DNA of 64,000 nucleotides. It comes from Actinophytocola sp035634895 (lineage in GTDB: Bacteria; Actinomycetota; Actinomycetes; Mycobacteriales; Pseudonocardiaceae). A program made the translations under genes and the position numbers. Shown here in pieces: positions 23,451 to 31,297 of this stretch. Positions within the stretch are counted from its first letter, which is position 1; every line of letters begins with the position of its first letter. Under the pieces are notes generated by a model, which saw only the letters and a program-made list of their open reading frames with translations, had not been told where the DNA came from and searched no databases. The stretch covers positions 25,203 through 89,202 of the forward strand of contig NZ_DASQCC010000238.1 of NCBI RefSeq assembly GCF_035634895.1, read 5' to 3'.

Positions 23451-25502
23451 ATGGACCAGGCAATGGCCGAACCCGGTTTGATCCTCCCCCCGGTACACCG
23501 GCGGGAGGAGCTGGCGCGCAGCTGGACGCGGTCGGCCACCGCGGCGTCCTACATCCCGCGGTCGGCCGACGAGATCGAGTCGCTGCTGCTCGAGCTCGTC
23601 GACCAGCTGCTCGCGATCCTCGGCGCCGAGAGGTTCTCGATGTCGGCCGGTCTCTCGATCGGGCACCGGCTGGTCAGCGAGGGCTTCATCGACCCGACGG
23701 CGCTGACCGCGACGATCACCTCGCTCTCCGACGGCCTGCTCGCCGACCTGGCGCGGACGCCGGACAACGACCTCGCGAAGCGCACGATGTCCCTGCTGGG
23801 CGCGGTGTCCGCCGGCTACGCGGACGGGCTGCGGGCCTACACCCTCACCCAGCAGGAAGAGGTCAAACAGGCGCTGTTCAACGCGGTGCTGCGGGCCGAG
23901 CACAACCTGCGCGGCACCGAGAACCGCTTCCGCGAGGTGTTCACGTCGTCGGCGACCGGCATCGTGATCACGAACCTCGACGGCATGTGCATCGAGGCGA
24001 ACCCCGCCCTCGCGGCCATCCTCGACGTCAAGCAGGACCGGCTGCCCGGGCGCGTGCTGACCGACATCTTCCAGGACGAGGTCGGCGGCGACGTGATGGC
24101 GCCCTACCGCCGCATCCTCGACGGCGAGCTGGCTCGCGTGCACGAGCATCGCAAGCTGCGCAAGGAGAACGGCGAGGTCGCGTGGGTGCTGTTCGCGATC
24201 TCGCTGCTGCGGGACGGCGCGGGCGACCCGGCGTACTTCGTCACGATGGCGCAGGACGTCACCGAGCTGCACCTGCTGCAGGACCGCCTCGGCCACCAGC
24301 TGCTGTACGACGCGCTGACCGGACTCCCGAACCGGCAGTGCTTCCGCACCAAGCTGGAGAGCGCGCTGGAGCGGGCCGAGACGGACACCACGATCACGTT
24401 GTGCTGCCTCAACCTCGACGCGTTCTCGCTGGTGAACAACAGCCTCGGGCACGCGGTCGGCGACCGTCTACTCCAGACCGTCGCGCGGCGGCTCGAGGAG
24501 GCGACCGCCAACGAGGACGCGCTCGTCGCCCGCATCGGCGGCGACGAGTTCGCGGTGCTGGTGGAGGACTCGCCGAAGACGCCGGACATCGGCGAGCTGA
24601 TCGGCTCGATCACCGCGGAGCTGGAGGCCCCCGAGTACATCGACGGCCACGGCGTCGCGGTCGGCGCGAGCGTCGGCGCGGTGCGAAGACAGGCGGGCGG
24701 CGCCCTCACGGCGACGGAGCTGTTCCGCGCGGCGGACGCCGCGCTGCGCAAGGCGAAGGCGACCGGCAGGCGGCAGTGGGCCGGGTTCCACGAGGAGGAG
24801 GACCGCGCCAACGTGGAGTTCGCCCGGCTCGCCTCGTCGCTGCCAGCGGCCTGGGAGCTCGGCGAGCTGGCCGTCGAGCTCGAGCCGGTCGTGCGGCTGT
24901 CGGACCGCGAACCCGTTGGCGCGCGGGCGGTCTTCTCGTGGTCCGAGGCCGACCACGCGACCGTCCTGCGACTCGCGGAGCGCACGGGCTGGTCCGTCCA
25001 CATTGGACCGTTGCTGCTACGCGAGGCATGCCGGCGGTTCGCCGGCTCACCCGGTGTGCTGCGGGTTCAGTTGACCCGCAACCAGTCCGTCGACGCCGAC
25101 CTCGTGCGGGCGGTGCGCAGCGCGCTGTGGGACGGCGGGCTCGAAGCGGACCGGTTGGAGGTGTCACTCGACGCCGGCGCGTTGCACGACGAGCTGGGTG
25201 ACGCGCGGGACAACCTGGAGGTGCTGAATGACATCGGTGTGCGGGTCGGCCTCTGTGGCGTCACGGGTGGTCCGCTCGACCTCGAGCTGGTGAGCACCAC
25301 CGGGGTGCGGTCGGTGACGCTGTCGCCGGCCCTCGGCGCGGGTTCTCCCGTGCTGGCGGTCGAAACCGCGCGGACGGTGGAGGTGTTGTCCGCGTTCGGC
25401 GCGACGTCCTCGGTGTTGGACGTCCCGTCGGCGGACGCGGCGGACTGGTGGGCCTCGATCGGGGTGGCCACCGGACAGGGTGGAGTTTTCGTTTCCCACT
25501 GA
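23451..25502 (+). CDS. PAS-GGDEF protein with degenerate EAL domain
   Basis: A 683-residue signalling protein. Residues about 1-150 are a helical sensory region. A PAS domain follows (ENRFREVFTSSATGIVITNLDG, to about 275). A GGDEF domain (about 285-445) has DALTGLPNRQCFRTKL and an intact RIGGDEFAVLV, so diguanylate cyclase activity is expected. The last 240 residues align with EAL domains, but the EAL motif is replaced (VGARAVFSW) and the metal-binding motifs are not evident, so phosphodiesterase activity is unlikely. No membrane segments are seen. The GTG/ATG choice is minor: ATG 23451, with a second ATG at 23463. A frame of opposite design (variant GGDEF, intact EAL) lies at the right edge of the window. 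Confidence 0.88.
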   Translation: MDQAMAEPGLILPPVHRREELARSWTRSATAASYIPRSADEIESLLLELVDQLLAILGAERFSMSAGLSIGHRLVSEGFIDPTALTATITSLSDGLLADLARTPDNDLAKRTMSLLGAVSAGYADGLRAYTLTQQEEVKQALFNAVLRAEHNLRGTENRFREVFTSSATGIVITNLDGMCIEANPALAAILDVKQDRLPGRVLTDIFQDEVGGDVMAPYRRILDGELARVHEHRKLRKENGEVAWVLFAISLLRDGAGDPAYFVTMAQDVTELHLLQDRLGHQLLYDALTGLPNRQCFRTKLESALERAETDTTITLCCLNLDAFSLVNNSLGHAVGDRLLQTVARRLEEATANEDALVARIGGDEFAVLVEDSPKTPDIGELIGSITAELEAPEYIDGHGVAVGASVGAVRRQAGGALTATELFRAADAALRKAKATGRRQWAGFHEEEDRANVEFARLASSLPAAWELGELAVELEPVVRLSDREPVGARAVFSWSEADHATVLRLAERTGWSVHIGPLLLREACRRFAGSPGVLRVQLTRNQSVDADLVRAVRSALWDGGLEADRLEVSLDAGALHDELGDARDNLEVLNDIGVRVGLCGVTGGPLDLELVSTTGVRSVTLSPALGAGSPVLAVETARTVEVLSAFGATSSVLDVPSADAADWWASIGVATGQGGVFVSH

Positions 25503-25540
25503 GTTGCCCACGAGGCGCGCTCCTGTTGGAAGATGTTGTT

Positions 25541-25987
25541 GTGGAACCAGAGCATTCACGGGTGGTCCAGGCTGCCAGCGCCGCGCTGATCGCCATGCGG
25601 GCGGGTGTCGACGAGCCGAGCGTGCCGGGCGACGACGCCAGAGACGTGATGCTGTTGCTGTTCCACGAATGCAGCTCGATGGTCTCCGCGCTCAGCAGCG
25701 GCGGGACCGCCCCGGTGAAGATGCAGGTGTTCGACAACGCCGGCAACGAGGTCCCCATCGACGAGGCCGATCCCCCGGTCCGCACGGCCGTGCGCGTGCT
25801 GCTCGCGGAGGTCCACGGCGACAGCGAGGCGGCGCGGGCCCACATCGAGATCGCGCTGGCGTCGGCCGCTCAGGAGGAGATGGACACGCTGATGGTCCAG
25901 GCCCTCCGGTGGACGATGCGACTGTCCGAGGAGTGCCGCAACCGCGATCTCCCGATCGCCGAGTGGATCACGGCCGCGCTCTACTGA
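25541..25987 (+). CDS. Small cytosolic protein of unknown function
   Basis: A 148-residue, acidic, mostly helical protein without signal peptide or membrane segment. It has a long C-terminal helix region (EEMDTLMVQALRWTMRLSEECRNR). I do not recognise a family. GTG 25541 with a GGAAG element upstream is preferred over a longer frame that overlaps the preceding GGDEF gene. It lies 38 nt after that gene on the same strand and could be its partner; this is positional inference only. Confidence 0.6.
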   Translation: MEPEHSRVVQAASAALIAMRAGVDEPSVPGDDARDVMLLLFHECSSMVSALSSGGTAPVKMQVFDNAGNEVPIDEADPPVRTAVRVLLAEVHGDSEAARAHIEIALASAAQEEMDTLMVQALRWTMRLSEECRNRDLPIAEWITAALY

Positions 25988-26044
25988 CACCCCCGCCGGC
26001 CGCGTGCGCTGGTCGGCCGGCGTTCCGGCTGACACCATCTCCAC

Positions 26045-27574
26045 GTGATCACCGTGCAGGGCGTCGTCGACCGGGTCGGGCCGACGCTTCTGCACACCCG
26101 CCTGCCCGGCACGGCCGAGCACGTCACCGACGTCGTGATCGCCGAACCGGGGGGCCGGGACCCGATCGGGCAGGGCGACCTCGTGCTCGGCGTCGGCGTG
26201 CACGGCACGAAGGACGCCGCGGAGCTGGTCCGGTACTGCGAGGGCGCGGCCGCGGTGCTGCTCAAGCCGCCGCTGCCCGGCCGCGCCGCGGTCCGCTCCG
26301 CCGCGCAGGCCGTCGGCGTCGCGCTGGTCGAGGTGAACGCGGCCGCCTCGTGGGCGCAGGTCGTGCTCCTGCTGCGGTCGGTCCTCGACGCGGACGCCGA
26401 CGAGTCCGACGAGCACCACGACGCCGAGCCCGGCCTCGGCGACCTGTTCCGGCTGGCCGACGCGGCGGCCGCGGTGGTCGACGCCCCGGTCACGATCGAG
26501 GACGCCAACTCCCGCGTGCTCGCCTACTCGGCCCGCCAGGACCGCACGGACCCCGCCCGGGTGTCGACGATCATGGGCCGGCGCGTACCGGACGACGTGC
26601 TCGCCCGGTTCCGCTCGCGTGGCGTGTTCCGCGACCTGTCCCGCGGCCGGACCACGATCTTCGTGCCGCGCCAGAAGGACGGGACGCTGCCGCGGCTGAT
26701 CGTGCCGATCCGGATGGGCGGCGAGCTGCTCGGTTCGATGTGGGCGGTCGTGCCGGGACCGGTGTCCGACGAGCGGGCGTCCGCGTTCGCCGACACGGCG
26801 CCGGTCGTCGCGCTGCACCTGCTGCGCCGGCGGGCCCGTGAGGACGCCGGCCGGCGGCGGTCCGCGGAGCTGGTCCGGACGGTCCTGGAGGGCACCGGCA
26901 GCGTGCGGCTGGCGGCCGCCGAGCTGGACCTGCCGGACGAGCCGCACCGCGTGGTCGCGATCGCCATCCGCACGCCGGATCCCCTTGGCGCGGAAGGCAT
27001 GCGGCTCGCGCTGTGGGAGCGGATCACCGCGGGCGTCGGGCGCCGGCCCGCCGTGACGGAGCTGCGTGACGTGCTGTACGCGGTGGTCGCGGACCGCACC
27101 GGCTGGCCCGCGCTGCGGCAGGCGCTGACCGGCGAGGAGGGCCCGCTGGTCGCGGCCGGTCCCGCGGCGCCGCTGACCGAGCTGGCCGCGTCGCGTTCAC
27201 TGGCCGAGGAGATGCTGAACCTGCTGCGCACGGGCCTGATCGGGGGCCCGGTGGTGAGCCACGAGGAGGCGTGGACCGTCCTGGCGCTGCATCGCTCGGC
27301 GACGGGCGCGCTGGCCTCCGGCGCCACCGACTTCGGGCCGCTGGCCGTGCTGACCGCGCACGACGAGCGGTCCGGCACGTCCTATGTGGACACGCTGTAC
27401 GAGTGGCTGCGCCACCCCGGGGACCCCCGTGCGGCGAGCGGCGCGCTGCGGATCCACCCGAACACCCTGCGGTACCGGCTGGCGAAGCTCGTCGAGCTGG
27501 CGAAGGTCGACCTGGACGACCCGGACACGAGGCTGGCACTACTGGTCCAACTGGCGGCGCTCCACTGGGCCTGA
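26045..27574 (+). CDS. PucR-family transcriptional regulator (likely of ald)
   Basis: A 509-residue PucR-type regulator. The N-terminal PucR domain (ITVQGVVDRVGPTLLHTR to about residue 120) carries the usual VVIAEPGG and QGDLVLGVGV strands. A central GAF-like/GGDEF-like part follows (LADAAAAVVDAPVTIEDANSRVLAYS). The C-terminal HTH_30 domain reads AASGALRIHPNTLRYRLAKLVELAKVDLDDPDTRLALLVQLAALH. These proteins usually control nitrogen or amino-acid catabolic genes. It lies 123 nt upstream of ald in the same direction, and a perfect palindrome sits just before ald, so it probably controls alanine dehydrogenase. Confidence 0.87.
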   Translation: MITVQGVVDRVGPTLLHTRLPGTAEHVTDVVIAEPGGRDPIGQGDLVLGVGVHGTKDAAELVRYCEGAAAVLLKPPLPGRAAVRSAAQAVGVALVEVNAAASWAQVVLLLRSVLDADADESDEHHDAEPGLGDLFRLADAAAAVVDAPVTIEDANSRVLAYSARQDRTDPARVSTIMGRRVPDDVLARFRSRGVFRDLSRGRTTIFVPRQKDGTLPRLIVPIRMGGELLGSMWAVVPGPVSDERASAFADTAPVVALHLLRRRAREDAGRRRSAELVRTVLEGTGSVRLAAAELDLPDEPHRVVAIAIRTPDPLGAEGMRLALWERITAGVGRRPAVTELRDVLYAVVADRTGWPALRQALTGEEGPLVAAGPAAPLTELAASRSLAEEMLNLLRTGLIGGPVVSHEEAWTVLALHRSATGALASGATDFGPLAVLTAHDERSGTSYVDTLYEWLRHPGDPRAASGALRIHPNTLRYRLAKLVELAKVDLDDPDTRLALLVQLAALHWA

Positions 27575-27651
27575 CTGTGCTACCAGCACTACAGCCGGGC
27601 TCATGTCTGGTGCTAGCGCCACGATGACACTTACTTATTGTTATCGCATTG

Positions 27652-27666
27652 TGGTGTTCGACACCA
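27652..27666. promoter_or_regulatory. Palindrome upstream of ald
   Basis: TGGTGT-TCG-ACACCA is a perfect 6-bp inverted repeat that ends 31 nt before the ald start, with ATTG/AAT flanks extending it imperfectly. A looser repeat (GCTA...TAGC) lies at 27579-27617. This is a likely regulator binding site, possibly for the adjacent PucR protein. Confidence 0.5.
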
Positions 27667-27697
27667 ATCGGCCCAGTCGTCGGAAGGACGCTCAGCA

Positions 27698-28813
27698 GTG
27701 AAGATCGCGGTTCCCAAAGAGATCAAGAACCACGAGTACCGGGTCGCGCTGACCCCGGCTGGGGCGCACGAGCTGACCGCGCACGGGCACGACGTGTTCG
27801 TCGAGGCGGGCGCCGGTCTCGGGTCGGCCATCACGGACGAGGAGTACCTCGCCGCGGGCGCGAAGGTGCTGGCCACCGCCGAGGAGGTGTGGGCCGAGGG
27901 TGAGATGGTGCTGAAGGTCAAGGAGCCCATCGCGGCCGAGTACCAGTTCCTGCGCCGCGACCAGGTCCTGTTCACCTACCTGCACCTGGCCGCCGACGAG
28001 CCGCTGACCAGGGCGCTGCTCGACGCGGGCACGACGGCCATCGCGTACGAGACCGTCCAGACCAGCAACGGCGCGCTGCCGCTGCTCGCCCCCATGTCGG
28101 AGGTCGCGGGCCGGCTGGCGCCACAGGTCGGGGCGTACGCGCTGATGAAGCCGTCCGGCGGGCGGGGCGTGCTGCCCGGCGGCGTGCCGGGCGTGGCCCC
28201 GGCGCGGGTCATGGTGATCGGCGGCGGCGTCGCGGGCCTGAACGCGGCGACCATCGCGGTCGGCATGGGCGCGGACGTCGAGGTCCTGGACACCAACGTG
28301 GACAGGCTGCGCCAGATCGACGCCCAGTTCCGCGGACAGCTCAAGACCGTGGCGTCCAGCCGGTACGCCGTCGAGCAGGCCGCCCGCGAGGCCGATCTGG
28401 TCATCGGCGCCGTGCTGGTCCCAGGCGCACGGGCACCGAAGCTCATCAGCAACGAGCTGGTGGCGGACATGCGACCGGGCTCGGTACTGGTCGACATCGC
28501 GATCGACCAGGGCGGCTGCTTCGAGGACTCCCACCCCACGACCCACGCGGACCCGACCTACGAGGTCCACGGCTCGGTCTTCTACTGCGTGGCGAACATG
28601 CCGGGCGCGGTCCCCAGGACGTCGACGTACGCCCTGACCAACGTCACCCTGCCCTACGCACAGGCCCTGGCGGCCAAGGGCTGGCACGCCGCCCTGGCAA
28701 CCGACCCAGCCCTGAAGCAGGGCCTGAACACCCACCAGGGCGCCCTGACCAACGCCCCTGTGGCAACAGCCCACAACTTGTCACACATCCCGTTGACCAA
28801 AATCGTCAACTAA
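27698..28813 (+). CDS. ald: Alanine dehydrogenase
   Basis: A 371-residue NAD-dependent L-alanine dehydrogenase, interconverting alanine with pyruvate plus ammonia. It starts MKIAVPKEIKNHEYRVALTP. Catalytic Lys and His lie in VLKVKEP and FTYLHLAADEPL, the Rossmann loop is VIGGGVAGLNAATIAVGMGADV, and the ring region DIAIDQGGCFEDSHPTTH contains the catalytic Asp. Length and motifs are normal. GTG 27698 has a GGAAGG ribosome site 8 nt upstream. A PucR regulator precedes it. Its transcript runs into a C-rich, G-poor stretch ending in a small hairpin. Confidence 0.96.
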   Translation: MKIAVPKEIKNHEYRVALTPAGAHELTAHGHDVFVEAGAGLGSAITDEEYLAAGAKVLATAEEVWAEGEMVLKVKEPIAAEYQFLRRDQVLFTYLHLAADEPLTRALLDAGTTAIAYETVQTSNGALPLLAPMSEVAGRLAPQVGAYALMKPSGGRGVLPGGVPGVAPARVMVIGGGVAGLNAATIAVGMGADVEVLDTNVDRLRQIDAQFRGQLKTVASSRYAVEQAAREADLVIGAVLVPGARAPKLISNELVADMRPGSVLVDIAIDQGGCFEDSHPTTHADPTYEVHGSVFYCVANMPGAVPRTSTYALTNVTLPYAQALAAKGWHAALATDPALKQGLNTHQGALTNAPVATAHNLSHIPLTKIVN

Positions 28814-28906
28814 TCAACACGCGCCCAAAAGCAGAAACCCCCCACCCCAACCGAAAAGCCCCCCGACCACCCCAAAACCAGACACCCTGTCGCAAATTAG
28901 CGACAG
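28814..28906 (+). terminator. C-rich/G-poor tract and hairpin after ald
   Basis: The ald transcript continues into about 70 nt rich in C and A and nearly free of G (28814-28885), the composition of a Rho utilisation site. A perfect 7-bp hairpin, CTGTCGC-AAATTA-GCGACAG at 28887-28906, follows. The opposite strand of the same tract contains four runs of 4-6 G and could form a G-quadruplex. Confidence 0.55.
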
Positions 28907-29403
28907 CCAGTCCCCCGTTCCCGCGTTCCCAAGTTCCATGAACACAATGAACAGAACCGCACATCCCCGTTAGCTCCCGTTAGCAAGTAGCCCCGAGTAG
29001 CCCAAGTAGCCCGATCAGCCCAAACGAACACCCACCACGCTGGATCGGAACCAATCCGCACCGTGGGGGTCTGGGGGTCGCCCCCCCGGAAGAAACACGG
29101 GAACGGGGAAGACGCCAGTCGAACAGGGGTTTTGAGGGCGGCCCGCTCAACCAGCCTGGGGGTCACTGGGAGCGGGCCGCCAAGTGCAGTTTAAGCGCAT
29201 CCGGTCCAGGGTGGTGCAATCGGGGGTGGGTGAGTCGTAAAAGTTCTCGATTCAGCCCCTACCCGACACAGCGGGCGCACAAGGATCACCCGCCGCGACC
29301 GCCACTACTCGCACTGCGACGTTCACTCCACGGCGCGCTCGATCGAGTGAGAAACGCGGCAATGGAGTGAAGTCCGTCGTTACCACTTCGGTCCTTCCTT
29401 TCC
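28907..29403. other. Non-coding stretch between ald and the small-gene pair
   Basis: About 500 bp with no credible gene. It holds a degenerate fragment resembling the palindromic repeat family (CAGTCCCCCGTTCCCGCGTTC near 28908), a short tandem of (A/G)AGTAGCCC units at about 28985-29020, a G5-TCG-C5 hairpin at 29073-29085, and a strong 12-bp hairpin at 29137-29181. Confidence 0.65.
29137..29181. terminator. Perfect 12-bp stem hairpin
   Basis: GGCGGCCCGCTC at 29137-29148 pairs exactly with GAGCGGGCCGCC at 29170-29181. An inner CCAG/CTGG pairing closes part of the 21-nt loop. No gene ends close by: ald ends 320 bp upstream. It may be a terminator or a structured RNA element. Confidence 0.5.
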
Positions 29404-29631
29404 ATGACCGATGCCGTATCGGTGACTGAACCCCGATGGTCCGTCAGATGCATAGACCCCTTCGGCCGCGACCGGGCGTTGATGGTCCTCGTCGAAAGCG
29501 AGCGGGTGGTGCTCGTCCCACCGCCAGGCGCCGCCGCGGTGCTGTCCGCGCAGCAGGCCAGGGGCCTGGGCCGGGCGCTCGACCAGGTCGCCGACCGCTC
29601 CGTCGAGCACCCGGATCGCCAGGTCGGGTGA
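29404..29631 (+). CDS. Small protein of unknown function
   Basis: A 75-residue protein with alternating strands (RWSVRCIDPFGRDRALMVLVESERVVLVPPPG) and a C-terminal helix (AAAVLSAQQARGLGRALDQVADRSV). Codon third positions are strongly GC-rich, like neighbouring real genes. It overlaps the next gene by GTGA, which supports both as coding and co-translated. No family recognised. Confidence 0.6.
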   Translation: MTDAVSVTEPRWSVRCIDPFGRDRALMVLVESERVVLVPPPGAAAVLSAQQARGLGRALDQVADRSVEHPDRQVG

Positions 29632-29999
29632 ACCCAGTGGTCCCCGGGATGGATGACACCCGCCGTGCCGTACTGAACCGGCTGGCCGCCGTGGACAAGG
29701 CGGCCGGCCAGGGCGATCCCGCCAAGCTGCTCCCGTTGGCCCGCGCCGAACTGCGCCGGCTGGCCGACGGCTGGCGCCGGCTGCTGAGCACACACGACGC
29801 CGATCCGGACGGCCGCTGCGCGGGCTGCCGCTCCGGCGGCCGCGCCAGGCGCTGGCCGTGCCAGGTGTGGCGTGCCGCCCACGAGCACCTGATCGACGAG
29901 GGCGTCCCGCACCGGCGCCGCACCCACCCGCTGCGCAACCCCTTCAGCCGGTTGACACCCGCCGATCCCCCTGGCCGGGTAAACACTCGGACCCGTTAG
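29628..29999 (+). CDS. Small Cys-containing protein of unknown function
   Basis: A 123-residue basic helical protein. A possible metal site is visible as RCAGCRSGGRARRWPC. The GTG at 29628 overlaps the preceding stop (GTGA); an ATG at 29649 would give 116 residues. The rest is helical and Arg-rich (LLPLARAELRRLADGWRRLL). It ends 78 nt before the ABC ATPase gene. No family recognised; pairing with the upstream small gene suggests a two-protein unit. Confidence 0.6.
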   Translation: MNPVVPGMDDTRRAVLNRLAAVDKAAGQGDPAKLLPLARAELRRLADGWRRLLSTHDADPDGRCAGCRSGGRARRWPCQVWRAAHEHLIDEGVPHRRRTHPLRNPFSRLTPADPPGRVNTRTR

Positions 30000-30076
30000 G
30001 ACCGTTCGCCACAAACCCACCACCGCCATGGGGCAAGATGGCCCGCACGAACCCGCAGGCGAGGCATGGAGGGCAC

Positions 30077-31297
30077 GTGCAGGACGGCAGCGGCCGCATC
30101 GTGGTGCAGAACCTGACCAAGCACTTCGGTCAGGTCGCCGCGGTACAGAACCTCAGTTTCAACGTGGAACCCGGGACGGTGACCGGCTTCCTCGGCCCGA
30201 ACGGTTCCGGCAAGACGACCACACTGCGCATGCTGCTCGGCCTCGTGCGCCCGACGTCCGGCTGGGCGACGATCAACGGCGAGCCGTTCAACCGGCTCGG
30301 CAACCCCGCCCGCATCGTCGGCGGCGTGCTGGAGGCGCAGGGCTTCCACCCCGGCCGCACCGCGCGCGACCACCTCCGGGTGTACACGGCCGCCATGGGC
30401 GTGCACGACCAGCGGGCGGACGAGGTGCTGAACCTCGTCGGCCTCGCCGCGGCCGGCAACCGGGCCGCCGGCGGCTTCTCGCTGGGGATGAAGCAGCGCC
30501 TCGCGCTCGCGACCGCGCTGCTCGGCGACCCGCAGGTGCTGGTCCTCGACGAGCCGGCGAACGGCCTCGACCCGGAGGGCATCGCCTGGCTGCGCGCGTT
30601 CCTGAAGGCGTTCGCGCAGAGCGGTCGCACGGTGCTGATCTCCAGCCACCTGCTGGCCGAGGTCGAGCAGACGATCGACCAGGTGGTGATCATCAGCCGG
30701 GGCCAGACCATGTACTACGGGTCGCTCGACGAGCTGCGGAGCTCCCAGCAGAGCCGGGTCATCGTGCAGCCGGCCGACCCGCAGCGGCTGGCGGTCGCGC
30801 TGCGGGAAGCGAAGATCACCAACGTGTCGCCGACGCCGGACGGCAAGCTCGCCGTGGTCGGCGCGACGATCCAGCAGGTCGGCGACGTCGCGGCGCAGGC
30901 GGGTATCGCGCTGTACGGCGTGCACGAGGAGCGGGCGGACCTGGAGCAGCTGTTCTTCCGGCTGACCGCGGGCCAGTACACCGGGCAGATGCCGTACGCC
31001 CAGGCGCCACCACAGGGTCCGGCTCCTGGCTGGGGTGCGCCGCCGCCCGGTCAGCAGTCCGGCTACCACCAGCAGCCCGGCTACCCGCCGCAGCAGGGCT
31101 ACCCACCGCAGGGGTACCCGCCCGGCGGCTACCAGCAGGCGCCCCCGCCGCAGCAGGGTGGCTACCAGCAGCAGCCCTCCGGTGGCTGGCAGCAGCCGCC
31201 GACCGGTTGGGAGGCGCCGCCGCAGGCCCCGCCACCACCCGACACGCCCCCGCCCGGCCCGGGTGCCAGCGGCGGCTCGGACGGGGGTAACAACTGA
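30077..31297 (+). CDS. ABC-2 exporter ATPase with Pro/Gln/Gly/Tyr-rich tail
   Basis: A 406-residue ABC ATPase. Walker A is GPNGSGKTT (about residues 40-48), the signature is modified to FSLGMKQRLALATALL, and Walker B is VLVLDEPANGLDP. The ATPase ends near residue 300. About 105 further residues form a disordered tail with repeated YPPQQGYPPQG, PPPQQGGYQQQP and GWQQPP. It pairs with the permease that starts on its stop codon (TGATG). GTG 30077 has GGAGGG just upstream; longer frames reach into the previous gene. The family commonly exports peptides, drugs or lipids; the substrate here is unknown. Confidence 0.9.
   Translation: MQDGSGRIVVQNLTKHFGQVAAVQNLSFNVEPGTVTGFLGPNGSGKTTTLRMLLGLVRPTSGWATINGEPFNRLGNPARIVGGVLEAQGFHPGRTARDHLRVYTAAMGVHDQRADEVLNLVGLAAAGNRAAGGFSLGMKQRLALATALLGDPQVLVLDEPANGLDPEGIAWLRAFLKAFAQSGRTVLISSHLLAEVEQTIDQVVIISRGQTMYYGSLDELRSSQQSRVIVQPADPQRLAVALREAKITNVSPTPDGKLAVVGATIQQVGDVAAQAGIALYGVHEERADLEQLFFRLTAGQYTGQMPYAQAPPQGPAPGWGAPPPGQQSGYHQQPGYPPQQGYPPQGYPPGGYQQAPPPQQGGYQQQPSGGWQQPPTGWEAPPQAPPPPDTPPPGPGASGGSDGGNN

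Noticed and set aside
28985..29020. tRNA-like or structured RNA near AGTAGCCC repeats
   Set aside because: No cloverleaf or conserved T-loop could be drawn; the stretch is a short direct repeat.
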